Virus record (IMG/VR): IMGVR_UViG_3300017759_000064
Coordinates: 1-25,314 of that record
Source: a virus
DNA length: 25,314 bases
Reading direction: 5' to 3' (one strand)
A program made the translations under genes and the position numbers. Positions 17,045-25,314 of this stretch are shown here, piece by piece. Each line of letters begins with the position of its first letter. Position 1 is the first letter of the stretch. The notes under the pieces are model-generated. The model did no database searches and was not told where the DNA came from. It worked only from the letters and a program-made list of their open reading frames with translations.

Positions 17045-20000
17045 ATGTCAAATATAAATCAACTATTGATAAAGGCATTATACAACGAATATGATCCCAA
17101 TGTAAACATTGATGATCAAGTAAGGTTTGTTAATGAAAATTATACTTCACAAGATAAATTTGTGGAAGACTTTTATAAAGAGTATGATACTGAATTAACA
17201 GATGATATTAAAAGATTTATAAGAATGAATTTTGGGGGGTTTGAAATAACAGCAGACCCCACAATTGATTTAGATGAATCTGGTTTGGAGCTAGAGCCAG
17301 AAACTGCTGATTGGGTGTCTCAGGGCAGTTTAAGTAAAAGCCAATGGAACACTATAGACAGAAAATTTGGAACTAGTGAAAATCCTAATTTTGATTATTT
17401 AACTTTACCTGTTTATAAACTTGCCCCAACAGGAGAAAATATTTTTGAAAAAGGAATGAATGTTGGTACGCATAACCAAGAAGTTGTGGCAACTGATAAA
17501 TTACAAGCATATGAAGATTTAGGACTTACTGAAGACCAAATAAAATATGAAATCCAAAAACAAAAAGATATTTTAATTGACCCTTATTCTGAAAAAGCAC
17601 AAGAATATTTTGTATCAGTTAACATTGATGGAGACGAAGAGGCTGACGCTATTAACAAATGGAAGTTAAATAACCCAGGGAGCGACTTAGAGCAAGAAGC
17701 TAAAAGACGTATATTGATGAACTTTAAAAGCATATATGCTAATAATTTAGTTGAGGGTAAATTAAATAAATGGTTTCTAGGTAAAGAAGAATTTTTCTCG
17801 TCAGGGTTTGACCAAAGCATGAAATACAAAGGGGAGGAACAAACCGGTAAAGAGCTACAATTTGATTTAATTAGCCAAAGTCTTGGTAATACGCCGTTTA
17901 CCTTTCTTCAAAAGTGGTCCGCTAAAAGAGGAGATAAAAAAAGAATGCTTTCAGAAAAGTCTATTATAAAATTAGATATTAAAGAGTTTACAGATTTTTC
18001 TGAAAAATATCAGGATGCTTTTAAAGATAATGAAAAATTAGGGCAAACAATATTAAATTACCAGAAAAAAACACAAGAAGAAGGTTTTGAATTCGATGCT
18101 GATCAGTATAGCGAAATGGAACAAAATTTAGCTGTATACAATGCAAATAGCAAGTATTTAGCTGGAATTGGTTCTAGACTACAGTTAACTGCAAAAGACA
18201 TGCGTATAGCAGATGTGGCGGGAAATATGTTAGGAAAGGATTATGATTTACTTAAAAAGAATCTTGCTTCTGTTGGTTTAGGATTTGGAGGATTTGGAAT
18301 GGGTGCACTGAGAGTATTATCTGGTACAGCAAATTTACTTCCTGGCATAGATTTTTCAGAAGCTATGGATAATCTTTCATTAGAATGGAGTAATTATTAT
18401 GCTGATGTTAAAAACTCATATGCGCCAGATATTTCATTTGAGGATAAAGGCGAAAACTTTGGGCAATGGTTTGCACAAGAAGTTTCAACACAAATTCCAG
18501 TTTTTACATTAATGATAGCTTCAGGCGGGCTTGCTGGTTTAGGTTTTAGAGGTCTTGCAGCAAGGGGTGTAATTGGTAAAAAAGTGTTAAAAGGCTCTAC
18601 AAATATTTTTGGCAAAAGCTTTACTAATATGGCATTAGTTCAAACAGCAGGGTCTGGTTCAGGTATAGGTTTTGCTTCTGGTGGAGAACAATATAATAGA
18701 ATGACTGTAGCGGAAATGCAGGATCCATTTTTAGAAACATCAGATGCCCATAAATTATTAATATCCGCTGGATATGGTGCGGCTGAGGGTGCATTTGGTA
18801 CAGCCCCTTCATATTTCTTTTTAAGAAATACTTATAAATCATTAATTAAAGCTAGTGGTAAAAAAGAATTAAGCTATAAATTGGGCATGAAACAGTTCTT
18901 TAAAGAATATGTTGCAACACCTATGCTAGCAGAATCTGTAAGTGAAGGATTAACCACAGTTACTCAAAATATTTTATTAGATAGACCCTTAATGGAAAAC
19001 GTAGACCATGCAATGTTTTCTGGGGCAATGTTTAGTCTTATTATGAATGCAGCCCCCGCTATAGGTGGAAGAATAATGTCTGATTTTTCTAATTTAGAAC
19101 AATCAACCGAATGGAAAAGAATAATTTCAGAAATTGATGCAATTACAAAAACTTTAAATAGAACAACAAAAGATAAAGATTTAATTAAACAATTAAATGA
19201 TCAATTATACGGTGCGGAATATTTTGGATTAGATGATAGCGGTAAAAAAGTTAAGAAAAGAAGTAAGGGGTTGATTCAAGAAAGAAATGAAATGATGAAT
19301 GATCTATGGAACAACATTCAACAAAATGTTGACGATAGAACTTTCAGGAGACATATGGAGGCTCAAACAAGAAAGCATGAAATCCAGGCTGAAATGCAAT
19401 TGTTAGTTGATAAAGAGGGGGAAGTTTTTATGAGCTCCCAGGGTAGAAAAAGAATGCAAAAGCTTAATAAAGAATTAGCAAGAATACAGAGTGGTATTGA
19501 TTTGTTCCAAGCACAAGGAGAATTTGGCAATGAATTTAATCTTTTAAAATCTACAGACCCTGATATTCATGAAGCATATGAAAAGAAAGCTAAAAAACAA
19601 TTACGACTTGACGGTATAAAAGACCCATCACCCTCTAAAGTTTTTGATGCGGCATCAAACCTTTATTTTGAAGAAACATTTGACGCAAACATAAAAAAGC
19701 TTGCTGCTAATAAAATATATAAACAACTCAAAAAAACAAATAATATTAAGGAATTGATGGTTTTTCAAAGCAACGAAGAAGCTATTCAATATTTAAATGA
19801 AAACCATAAAGAACAAGCTAATAAAAAGAACCGAAAAGGACTTGTGTTTAAAAATGGTAAATTTGTTAAGAAAACAGGCAGCATTGTTGATTCAATTAAA
19901 AATGGCGATTTAAGTGGATTTTACATAAATTCAACAGGGGTGCAGATGGTAATGAGAGAAAATGCTTTATTAAATCAAAAGCGAGGTACTGGGTTCCATG

Positions 20001-23000
20001 AATTGTCTCACGGTATAGTGGCGGAAATGGTCAAAAGCCTTGACCCTGAAAAAATGAATTTATTAGCAAGACAAATAATTTATCATTTAAAAGCAACAGA
20101 CCCAAAACTAGCTGCAAAAATGTTTTCAAAAGCAAGTTTAGCAAAAGCTGCTTATATGGGGAAAGACGGGGTGTTTACAAAATTACAAGCTGAAGAGGCT
20201 ATAGTGGCTTTTATGGAAGAAGTTGCAAATGGAAAAATTAAAGATAAGAGATTTATGGGATTAACAGCTGCCGCTCTTAAAAACGCTATAAAAGAAGGCG
20301 TGGATTTAGATATTAATTTTAAAGGCGCTAATGATGCTGTAGGTTTTTTATATGACATGGCTGTTAAAATACAGAAAGGTGAAATTGATTTTAAATTTAT
20401 AAAAGAAACCGAAGCCTCAATGCAATCACTGATTGGTAAAGCAGATAAGGCTGTAAAAGATTCTGATTTTGGAAAAGCTTCAGAAAATAAAACGGACTCT
20501 GAGCTTATACAAGACATTTATAACAACATTGGAGCAGAAGGCGCAAACCAAATTGCAAATAATAAATATATTAGAACGGTTATAAAAGAAATTTCTAGAA
20601 AATATTCACAAGTACCTGGATATGCAACCTATAGACAAGATTTTGAGCTAGCATTAGTTAATGACCCTATATATGGGGTGCTAGGTTCTTTGTTAACATA
20701 TGACGCAAAGAAAAATCCAGTACTAGCTTCTCATATTATAGCGAGGCTAAGACAAAGGAGTAAAACTATTGCGCAAGACATATTTCCACAGTTTTTTAGC
20801 GAAGACACAGATAATAGAACATATGAAGAAACTGAGCCCGAAATATTAGACCAAAGAGAGAGCCTTAGAATTTCACTAGGACTAACTCCGGATGTTGTAG
20901 ACAGGGTTAAGCAAGCTGTATTAAAAACGTTTGGGGGTAAATTACCTAATGTTACAAGCATGGAGTTTAGAAAAAAGCTTCAAGAATCTTTTAGAATATT
21001 CTTAAAGAAAACTATAGCAAAAGATGTATTAGGAAATCAAGACGCTTATAAAGCATTTTTAGAAAACAATTTTGAATTAATATATGGTGTATTATCGCAA
21101 GGTAATATAAATAAAAGATTTAAATCTTTTGCTGAACCTGTATTAGGAAAAGATGGTAAACAATTAAGAGAAAAAACAGCAGAGGGTAATAAGGTATTTA
21201 TTAAAAGAAAAATTACAGAGAAAGAGTTTGTAGATTATTTTTTAGGCGAAGACGTTGGTAGATCAACACAAGGGACAAGAAAAACAGCATTAGCAGAAGC
21301 TTTAGCTGAAGAGATTGCGTTTGATGCAACATTAACAGTGTTAAGAGATACTACACCTATAGATAAATCTGGAAATACTTTATTAGATAGAGTTGAACAA
21401 ATTATAGAAATTAATGGTGAACAATTTAGCGAAAACTATTTAGCTCAAGTTGCAAAAGAAATTGATAGAGCCACTGGTTTTAAATTTAGCGACTCAAGTG
21501 TTGGTATAACTGTATTAGACTTTGATGACACGGTTGCAGTTTCAAAAAGCAAGGTTATTGTTAATATGCCAGATAAAACTAAAAAAGAATTAACACCCGC
21601 TGAATTTGCAAAACAACATGATGCTTTAAAGAAAGAGGGCGCTGAGTTTGACTTTAGTCAGTTTAATAAAGTTATAGGTGGTGAAAAAGGACCTTTATTT
21701 GGTAGATTACAAAAAGCTGTAAATAAATTTGGTAATAAAAATGTATTTATATTAACAGCAAGACCTCAGGCAGCGGCGCCAGCAATCAAAGCATGGTTAA
21801 AATCACAAGGTATAGCATTATCGGAAAAGAATATAGTAGGGCTAGAAGATGGTTCACCCGAGGCAAAAGCTGATTGGATATTAAATAAAGCAAAAGAAGG
21901 GTTTAATAATTTTTATTTTGCTGATGATGTATTAGAAAATACGTATGCTGTTGAACAAGTTTTATCCCAGGTAGATGTTAAATATAGGGTTGATCAAGAT
22001 TTTGGAAAATTTAGCGAAACTAAATCTAACATGATAAAACTAATAGAATCATTTGATGGTGATTTAGGTACTTTTGTTGAATTTTTTAATGCTTTAGTAG
22101 AAGGGCAGAAAAAATATAAAGGTATAACCTCAAAATACATTAAAGACCGTAAGGGACAAGCTTTAGAATATTATGTAGCAATGGAAGTTAAAGGTATACT
22201 TGGGGATAGGGTTGAGATTGCTAATATGGATGCTTTAAAGGAATTAAAAACCGGAGACACAGGTATTGATATTAAATTTAAAATTGACGGTGAGAAAGAG
22301 TTTGGGATGGAAATTAAAAACAAATTTACCGATAGAGTTGGCTCAAAAACCGGGTATGAAGCAACAGGTGAATTATTAGGTCAAGATGCTTTAGTAAAAA
22401 TTAAAGACGCCCATGAGGTATTACTAAAAAGAGTTACAGATGTTCTTGATAAATTAAATATTGAATATTATATAGATAAAGATAATGACAATAAACTTTA
22501 TACTGAAAAATTTATTAATGGCAAAAAAATAGATATTTTATTAGCTGAAAACGGTGTTCTTTTTTCTGATCAACAATTTAATTTTGAACTTAAGGGATTA
22601 GAAACTGTTGCTAATATATATGCAGAAAAAGGCGGCAGCTATATAAGTTTTGATGATGTGGGTATATTTTCTTTAAAGTCTAACCCAATGATGATGGGGT
22701 CGAAAAAAACTTGGTATGGTGTTAGGACTGGAGGAGTAAGAAGCATAATAGGTTTAACCGATAAAAAGGGGAATATGTTCAATACAGGGGTACAACCAAC
22801 ACTTAAAACAGGGAAAGGCGGCAGCACGTTTTACAATAAGAAAAGTGGTAAAAATTTAATAGCTGATGATGTAAGAACATTTTTTGCAAGAAGTTTCTTT
22901 TATATACAAAAGTCAGATGGCACAAGAGCAAAGGCTTCGGATATAGACAACAGTATTGATGTAAATGAAGCATTTGGTAAAATGAGCGAAACCAATGTGA

Positions 23001-25288
23001 ATTTAGATAATGAATTAAATAATATAATTGAAAAAAGTACTAAAGCTCAAGGTAAAACTGTTAAAAATATTGTTCGCTATTCTGATACCAAGGCTAGATT
23101 AATGGGGAAAGATAAAGGCGGTGGAGGAATTATTTTTAAATTTACCGCAGATGATTTAAAAGGTTTTACTTATGAAATAATGAAGGGCATAAGAGGTAAA
23201 GAAGGGGATGCTGCAATCGCATTTTTTGACGAGCATTTGCATAGACCTTATGACGCTGCTTATCATGGTATGGCTGGAGAGCAAATGTATTTAATGGAAG
23301 GGCTTAAAGCTTTAAAGAAAAGAATGCCTGGTGTTCCAGCAAGAATGAATGATAAAATAGATGGTAGCGTATATACAAATGATATGGCGGTAAGAGTATA
23401 TCTATGGAAAAAACAAGGTATGGATATACCTGGTATTCCTAAAAAAGACGTTCAGGATTTAGTTAATCATGTTAAAAATGATTTAAGCCTACAAACATTT
23501 GCAGATGAATTACACGCACTACAAAAATCTGATGGTTACCCTGCTCCTACTGAATATTGGGAGGCAACAAATATAGAAATTGATTTATATGAAGCTTTAA
23601 ATTCAGTTAAAAGAAAAAAGCATCTTAAGCAATGGGAAGAAAATGTAGGTATTATATTCTCTCCAAAAAATTTAAGAAAAATAGAAGCTGTTTATGGTAG
23701 TGAATTTGTTAAAAATTTAAAAGACATGCTTGAAAGAATGCGTACTGGTAAAAATAGAAAAGTTTCTAATACACCAGGGGGCAAATTAGTACAAGATTAT
23801 CAAAACTGGATAAATGGTGCTACTGGTGTTATAATGTTCTATAATATGCGTTCAGCTATACTTCAAACAATATCTACTATAAACTATATGAATTGGCATG
23901 ATAATAACCCTTATAAAGCTGGAAAAGCATTTGCAAATCAACAACAATACTGGACAGATTGGTTAATGATTTTTAATTCCAATTATCTTCAAGTAAGAAG
24001 AGCCGGATTAAAATTAAATGTAACAGAAAGCGAGCTATCTGATATGGCTTCACGAAAAGGGATTAGAGGGGTTATAGGTTTATTATTAAAAAATGGATTT
24101 ACACCAACAAGAATAGCTGATAGTTTTGCAATATCAACAGGTGGAGCTACAATGTATCGTAACAGAGTAAATACATATTTAAAAAAGGGTATGAAACAAA
24201 AAGCCGCTGAGAACAAAGCTTTTGAAGATTTTATGAAAATCACAGAAGAATCTCAGCAGTCAAGTAGACCAGATAAAATATCTGCACAACAAGCAAGTGA
24301 TGCTGGGCGAATTATGCTTGCTTTTGCCAATACACCAATGCAGTATAACAGGTTAATAAAGCGAGCCGCACAAGATTTATATTATGGTAGAGGTGATTGG
24401 AAAACAAATATAAGTAAAATAGGGTATTATAGTACTGTACAAAACTTTATATTTAATGCTTTACAAAAAGGGCTATATGCTTTAGGATTTGGATTAGACG
24501 AGGATGACCCTGAAAAACAAGAAGCAAGAACTACTAAAGTTATGGAAGGAATGGCAGATAGTTTATTAAGTGGTTTAGGTACTCAAGGAAAATGGGCTTT
24601 AGTAGTTAAAGGGTTGATGCAAGATATAGCTAAAGAACGAATGGGTTATCATGAGACATATTGGGAAAACTTTTTACAATTATCTCCACCAATAGGAAGT
24701 AAAATCAAAAAATGGATTAGTTCTGAATATTTATTTGATAAGTATGAAGATAGTAAGCAGGCACGAGAGGTTTCTTTACGTAACCCATATCTTATGGCTT
24801 ATGCACAATATGCCTCAACTATATTTAATATACCTTTAGATAGAGCTTTAAGAAAAATTCACAACTTAGAATCTGTTATGGCAGATGATACAGAAGATTG
24901 GCAAAAGGCCGCATTATTTATGGGATGGAATGAGTGGGATGTTGGTATTGACGGGTATACAAGAACTAAATATGGTAAAACACCAGTCAAAACCGATGAG
25001 TATGTAAAAGAAAGAACTGAAACAAAAGAAGAGCATCAAAGAAAAATTGATTCTATTGTAGATTTAGGGTGGACAAGAATACCTTTATCAGGACCAAAAT
25101 CATTTGAACCAGAAGGTAAGCTTGGGGTAGACTATGTAAGATTGAAAAGAAAAATTGATGGGAAATGGCAATATTTTGTACCAAAAAAAGTGTTTGACAA
25201 AAAGTTTCCACCTCCAGCGCCTCCAACAGCAGAGGATTATATTAAAAAAGCTAGAGAGAGATTGAAAAAAAGAGGACTAACATTATAA
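17045..25288 (+). CDS. Giant multi-domain ejected ('polyvalent') virion protein
   Basis: This is a single intact frame of 2747 residues. In order, it contains an acidic N-terminal region (1-400); a Gly-rich hydrophobic region with several candidate membrane-inserting segments (about 402-434, 478-515 and 653-679); a coiled-coil-like stretch (about 776-830); a zincin motif H985-E-L-S-H989 with Glu residues at 1050-1051 and 1058-1059 as third-ligand candidates; a HAD phosphatase domain (D1492-F-D1494-D-T, T1571, K1608, D1627-D1628); a PD-(D/E)XK-like nuclease signature (E1708, D1742, E1756-I-K1758); and a long helical C-terminal module (about 2080-2690) whose wording (for example RIMLAFANTPMQYNRLIKRA) recurs in giant marine-phage virion proteins. 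It occupies the gp16-like place as last of the ejection set. Such multi-enzyme proteins are thought to be injected with the DNA to open the envelope and act on host targets. I saw no RNA polymerase or lytic transglycosylase signature. Enzyme activities are inferred from motifs only. Confidence 0.85.
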   Translation: MSNINQLLIKALYNEYDPNVNIDDQVRFVNENYTSQDKFVEDFYKEYDTELTDDIKRFIRMNFGGFEITADPTIDLDESGLELEPETADWVSQGSLSKSQWNTIDRKFGTSENPNFDYLTLPVYKLAPTGENIFEKGMNVGTHNQEVVATDKLQAYEDLGLTEDQIKYEIQKQKDILIDPYSEKAQEYFVSVNIDGDEEADAINKWKLNNPGSDLEQEAKRRILMNFKSIYANNLVEGKLNKWFLGKEEFFSSGFDQSMKYKGEEQTGKELQFDLISQSLGNTPFTFLQKWSAKRGDKKRMLSEKSIIKLDIKEFTDFSEKYQDAFKDNEKLGQTILNYQKKTQEEGFEFDADQYSEMEQNLAVYNANSKYLAGIGSRLQLTAKDMRIADVAGNMLGKDYDLLKKNLASVGLGFGGFGMGALRVLSGTANLLPGIDFSEAMDNLSLEWSNYYADVKNSYAPDISFEDKGENFGQWFAQEVSTQIPVFTLMIASGGLAGLGFRGLAARGVIGKKVLKGSTNIFGKSFTNMALVQTAGSGSGIGFASGGEQYNRMTVAEMQDPFLETSDAHKLLISAGYGAAEGAFGTAPSYFFLRNTYKSLIKASGKKELSYKLGMKQFFKEYVATPMLAESVSEGLTTVTQNILLDRPLMENVDHAMFSGAMFSLIMNAAPAIGGRIMSDFSNLEQSTEWKRIISEIDAITKTLNRTTKDKDLIKQLNDQLYGAEYFGLDDSGKKVKKRSKGLIQERNEMMNDLWNNIQQNVDDRTFRRHMEAQTRKHEIQAEMQLLVDKEGEVFMSSQGRKRMQKLNKELARIQSGIDLFQAQGEFGNEFNLLKSTDPDIHEAYEKKAKKQLRLDGIKDPSPSKVFDAASNLYFEETFDANIKKLAANKIYKQLKKTNNIKELMVFQSNEEAIQYLNENHKEQANKKNRKGLVFKNGKFVKKTGSIVDSIKNGDLSGFYINSTGVQMVMRENALLNQKRGTGFHELSHGIVAEMVKSLDPEKMNLLARQIIYHLKATDPKLAAKMFSKASLAKAAYMGKDGVFTKLQAEEAIVAFMEEVANGKIKDKRFMGLTAAALKNAIKEGVDLDINFKGANDAVGFLYDMAVKIQKGEIDFKFIKETEASMQSLIGKADKAVKDSDFGKASENKTDSELIQDIYNNIGAEGANQIANNKYIRTVIKEISRKYSQVPGYATYRQDFELALVNDPIYGVLGSLLTYDAKKNPVLASHIIARLRQRSKTIAQDIFPQFFSEDTDNRTYEETEPEILDQRESLRISLGLTPDVVDRVKQAVLKTFGGKLPNVTSMEFRKKLQESFRIFLKKTIAKDVLGNQDAYKAFLENNFELIYGVLSQGNINKRFKSFAEPVLGKDGKQLREKTAEGNKVFIKRKITEKEFVDYFLGEDVGRSTQGTRKTALAEALAEEIAFDATLTVLRDTTPIDKSGNTLLDRVEQIIEINGEQFSENYLAQVAKEIDRATGFKFSDSSVGITVLDFDDTVAVSKSKVIVNMPDKTKKELTPAEFAKQHDALKKEGAEFDFSQFNKVIGGEKGPLFGRLQKAVNKFGNKNVFILTARPQAAAPAIKAWLKSQGIALSEKNIVGLEDGSPEAKADWILNKAKEGFNNFYFADDVLENTYAVEQVLSQVDVKYRVDQDFGKFSETKSNMIKLIESFDGDLGTFVEFFNALVEGQKKYKGITSKYIKDRKGQALEYYVAMEVKGILGDRVEIANMDALKELKTGDTGIDIKFKIDGEKEFGMEIKNKFTDRVGSKTGYEATGELLGQDALVKIKDAHEVLLKRVTDVLDKLNIEYYIDKDNDNKLYTEKFINGKKIDILLAENGVLFSDQQFNFELKGLETVANIYAEKGGSYISFDDVGIFSLKSNPMMMGSKKTWYGVRTGGVRSIIGLTDKKGNMFNTGVQPTLKTGKGGSTFYNKKSGKNLIADDVRTFFARSFFYIQKSDGTRAKASDIDNSIDVNEAFGKMSETNVNLDNELNNIIEKSTKAQGKTVKNIVRYSDTKARLMGKDKGGGGIIFKFTADDLKGFTYEIMKGIRGKEGDAAIAFFDEHLHRPYDAAYHGMAGEQMYLMEGLKALKKRMPGVPARMNDKIDGSVYTNDMAVRVYLWKKQGMDIPGIPKKDVQDLVNHVKNDLSLQTFADELHALQKSDGYPAPTEYWEATNIEIDLYEALNSVKRKKHLKQWEENVGIIFSPKNLRKIEAVYGSEFVKNLKDMLERMRTGKNRKVSNTPGGKLVQDYQNWINGATGVIMFYNMRSAILQTISTINYMNWHDNNPYKAGKAFANQQQYWTDWLMIFNSNYLQVRRAGLKLNVTESELSDMASRKGIRGVIGLLLKNGFTPTRIADSFAISTGGATMYRNRVNTYLKKGMKQKAAENKAFEDFMKITEESQQSSRPDKISAQQASDAGRIMLAFANTPMQYNRLIKRAAQDLYYGRGDWKTNISKIGYYSTVQNFIFNALQKGLYALGFGLDEDDPEKQEARTTKVMEGMADSLLSGLGTQGKWALVVKGLMQDIAKERMGYHETYWENFLQLSPPIGSKIKKWISSEYLFDKYEDSKQAREVSLRNPYLMAYAQYASTIFNIPLDRALRKIHNLESVMADDTEDWQKAALFMGWNEWDVGIDGYTRTKYGKTPVKTDEYVKERTETKEEHQRKIDSIVDLGWTRIPLSGPKSFEPEGKLGVDYVRLKRKIDGKWQYFVPKKVFDKKFPPPAPPTAEDYIKKARERLKKRGLTL
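18249..19081 (+). other. Gly-rich hydrophobic, putative membrane-penetrating region of the giant protein
   Basis: Residues about 402-679 contain three Gly/Ala-rich apolar stretches (near LGFGGFGMGALRVL, VFTLMIASGGLAGLGF and AMFSGAMFSLIMNAAPAIGG), with further Gly/Ala/Glu segments such as SAGYGAAEGAFG between them. Similar glycine-zipper patterns occur in ejected proteins that form trans-envelope channels. None is a textbook secretion signal. Confidence 0.5.
19940..20230 (+). other. Zincin metallopeptidase motif in the giant protein
   Basis: The motif HELSH (H985, E986, H989; codons 19997-20011) is preceded by GTGF and followed by a helix. About 60-70 residues later EEAIVAFMEE (1050-1059) supplies plausible glutamate third ligands, the gluzincin-like pattern. 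Zincin-like peptidases are a recurring part of phage polyvalent proteins. The activity could be self-processing or cleavage of a host protein. Confidence 0.65.
21497..22002 (+). other. HAD-superfamily phosphatase domain in the giant protein
   Basis: All four HAD motifs are present in order and spacing: motif I LDFDDTVAV (nucleophile D1492, acid/base D1494, T1496), motif II ILTAR (T1571), motif III Lys K1608 in PEAKADW, and motif IV FADD (D1627, D1628). The insert between motifs I and II (about 70 residues) is a small cap or loop. The substrate is unknown; the placement beside a nuclease-like domain hints at nucleic-acid ends. Confidence 0.8.
22120..22335 (+). other. PD-(D/E)XK-type nuclease signature in the giant protein
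   Basis: The pattern is a helix with GQALEYYVAMEVKG (E1708), then GDTGIDIKF (D1738 or D1742), then a beta strand with MEIKNKF (E1756 and K1758). The order Glu helix, Asp, Glu-x-Lys with 13 residues between D1742 and E1756 is the restriction-endonuclease-like core. The domain probably continues to about residue 1860. Confidence 0.6.
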
Positions 25289-25298
25289 ATTATAAATT

Positions 25299-25314
25299 AT
25301 GGCTAAAGAATTCA
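25299..25314 (+). CDS. Start of next gene, cut by the window edge
   Basis: An ATG at 25299 begins MAKEF and runs off the right end. It lies 10 bases after the giant gene's TAA behind an A/T leader (attataaattataaatt), the same style as the other starts here (compare attatggctgaa at the portal and scaffold-like genes). Too short to identify. Confidence 0.5.

Noticed and set aside
17621-17635. NIDGD (193-197) and SFDGD (about 1669-1673) as possible RNA polymerase DFDGD motifs in the giant protein, since crAss-like phages carry virion polymerases in this part of the genome
   Set aside because: Neither has the full three-Asp DxDGD pattern, and the surroundings do not resemble a double-psi barrel. 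No polymerase is claimed.

Overview
The window reads as the head, connector, tail and ejection-protein block of a tailed double-stranded DNA phage with a short tail (podovirus type). Every convincing gene lies on the + strand, the genes are almost gap-free, and the only non-coding stretches are under 70 bases. Gene order and protein wording best match the structural module of crAss-like phages and their marine relatives: large terminase, portal, acidic scaffold-like protein, major capsid protein, connector/ring proteins, P22 gp10-type stabilization protein, and then large ejected proteins. The sequence is AT-rich, uses AGA-type arginine codons, and stops almost always with TAA (one TGA). No stop recoding is needed. 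Start codons lack Shine-Dalgarno motifs and sit behind A/T-only leaders, a style typical of Bacteroidota, so a Bacteroidota host (probably aquatic Flavobacteriia) is the best inference. No integrase, tRNA, CRISPR array, insertion sequence or host gene was seen.

Layout. Bases 1-2219 hold the large terminase, which is open to the left edge and so begins outside the window. Bases 2212-4638 encode the portal, overlapping the terminase by 8 bases. Bases 4672-5886 encode a Glu-rich scaffold-like protein and 5900-7333 the major capsid protein, followed by a C(UUCG)G hairpin. Bases 7401-8189 encode a conserved-looking protein of unknown function, and a second hairpin follows it. Bases 8244-8933 and 8937-10034 encode two connector/ring candidates. 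Bases 10038-14756 encode a very large stabilization (muzzle-like) protein. Bases 14792-15586, 15596-17035 and 17045-25288 encode 264, 479 and 2747 residue proteins that look like a three-protein ejection set (compare T7 gp14/gp15/gp16). A new gene starts at 25299 and runs off the right edge.

How the genes work together: terminase packages DNA through the portal into a capsid built on the scaffold. The ring proteins and the stabilization protein close the vertex and form the short tail. The last three large proteins are probably stored in the capsid or tail and enter the cell with the DNA.

The most interesting object is the 2747-residue protein. It carries a zincin metallopeptidase motif (HELSH), a complete set of HAD-phosphatase motifs and a PD-(D/E)XK-type nuclease signature in series, between a Gly-rich hydrophobic region and a long C-terminal module. 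This looks like an injected multi-effector ('polyvalent') protein. Other notable points are a sharply GC-rich island with foreign codon usage inside the terminase ATPase domain, and a perfect EF-hand calcium loop in the 479-residue protein.
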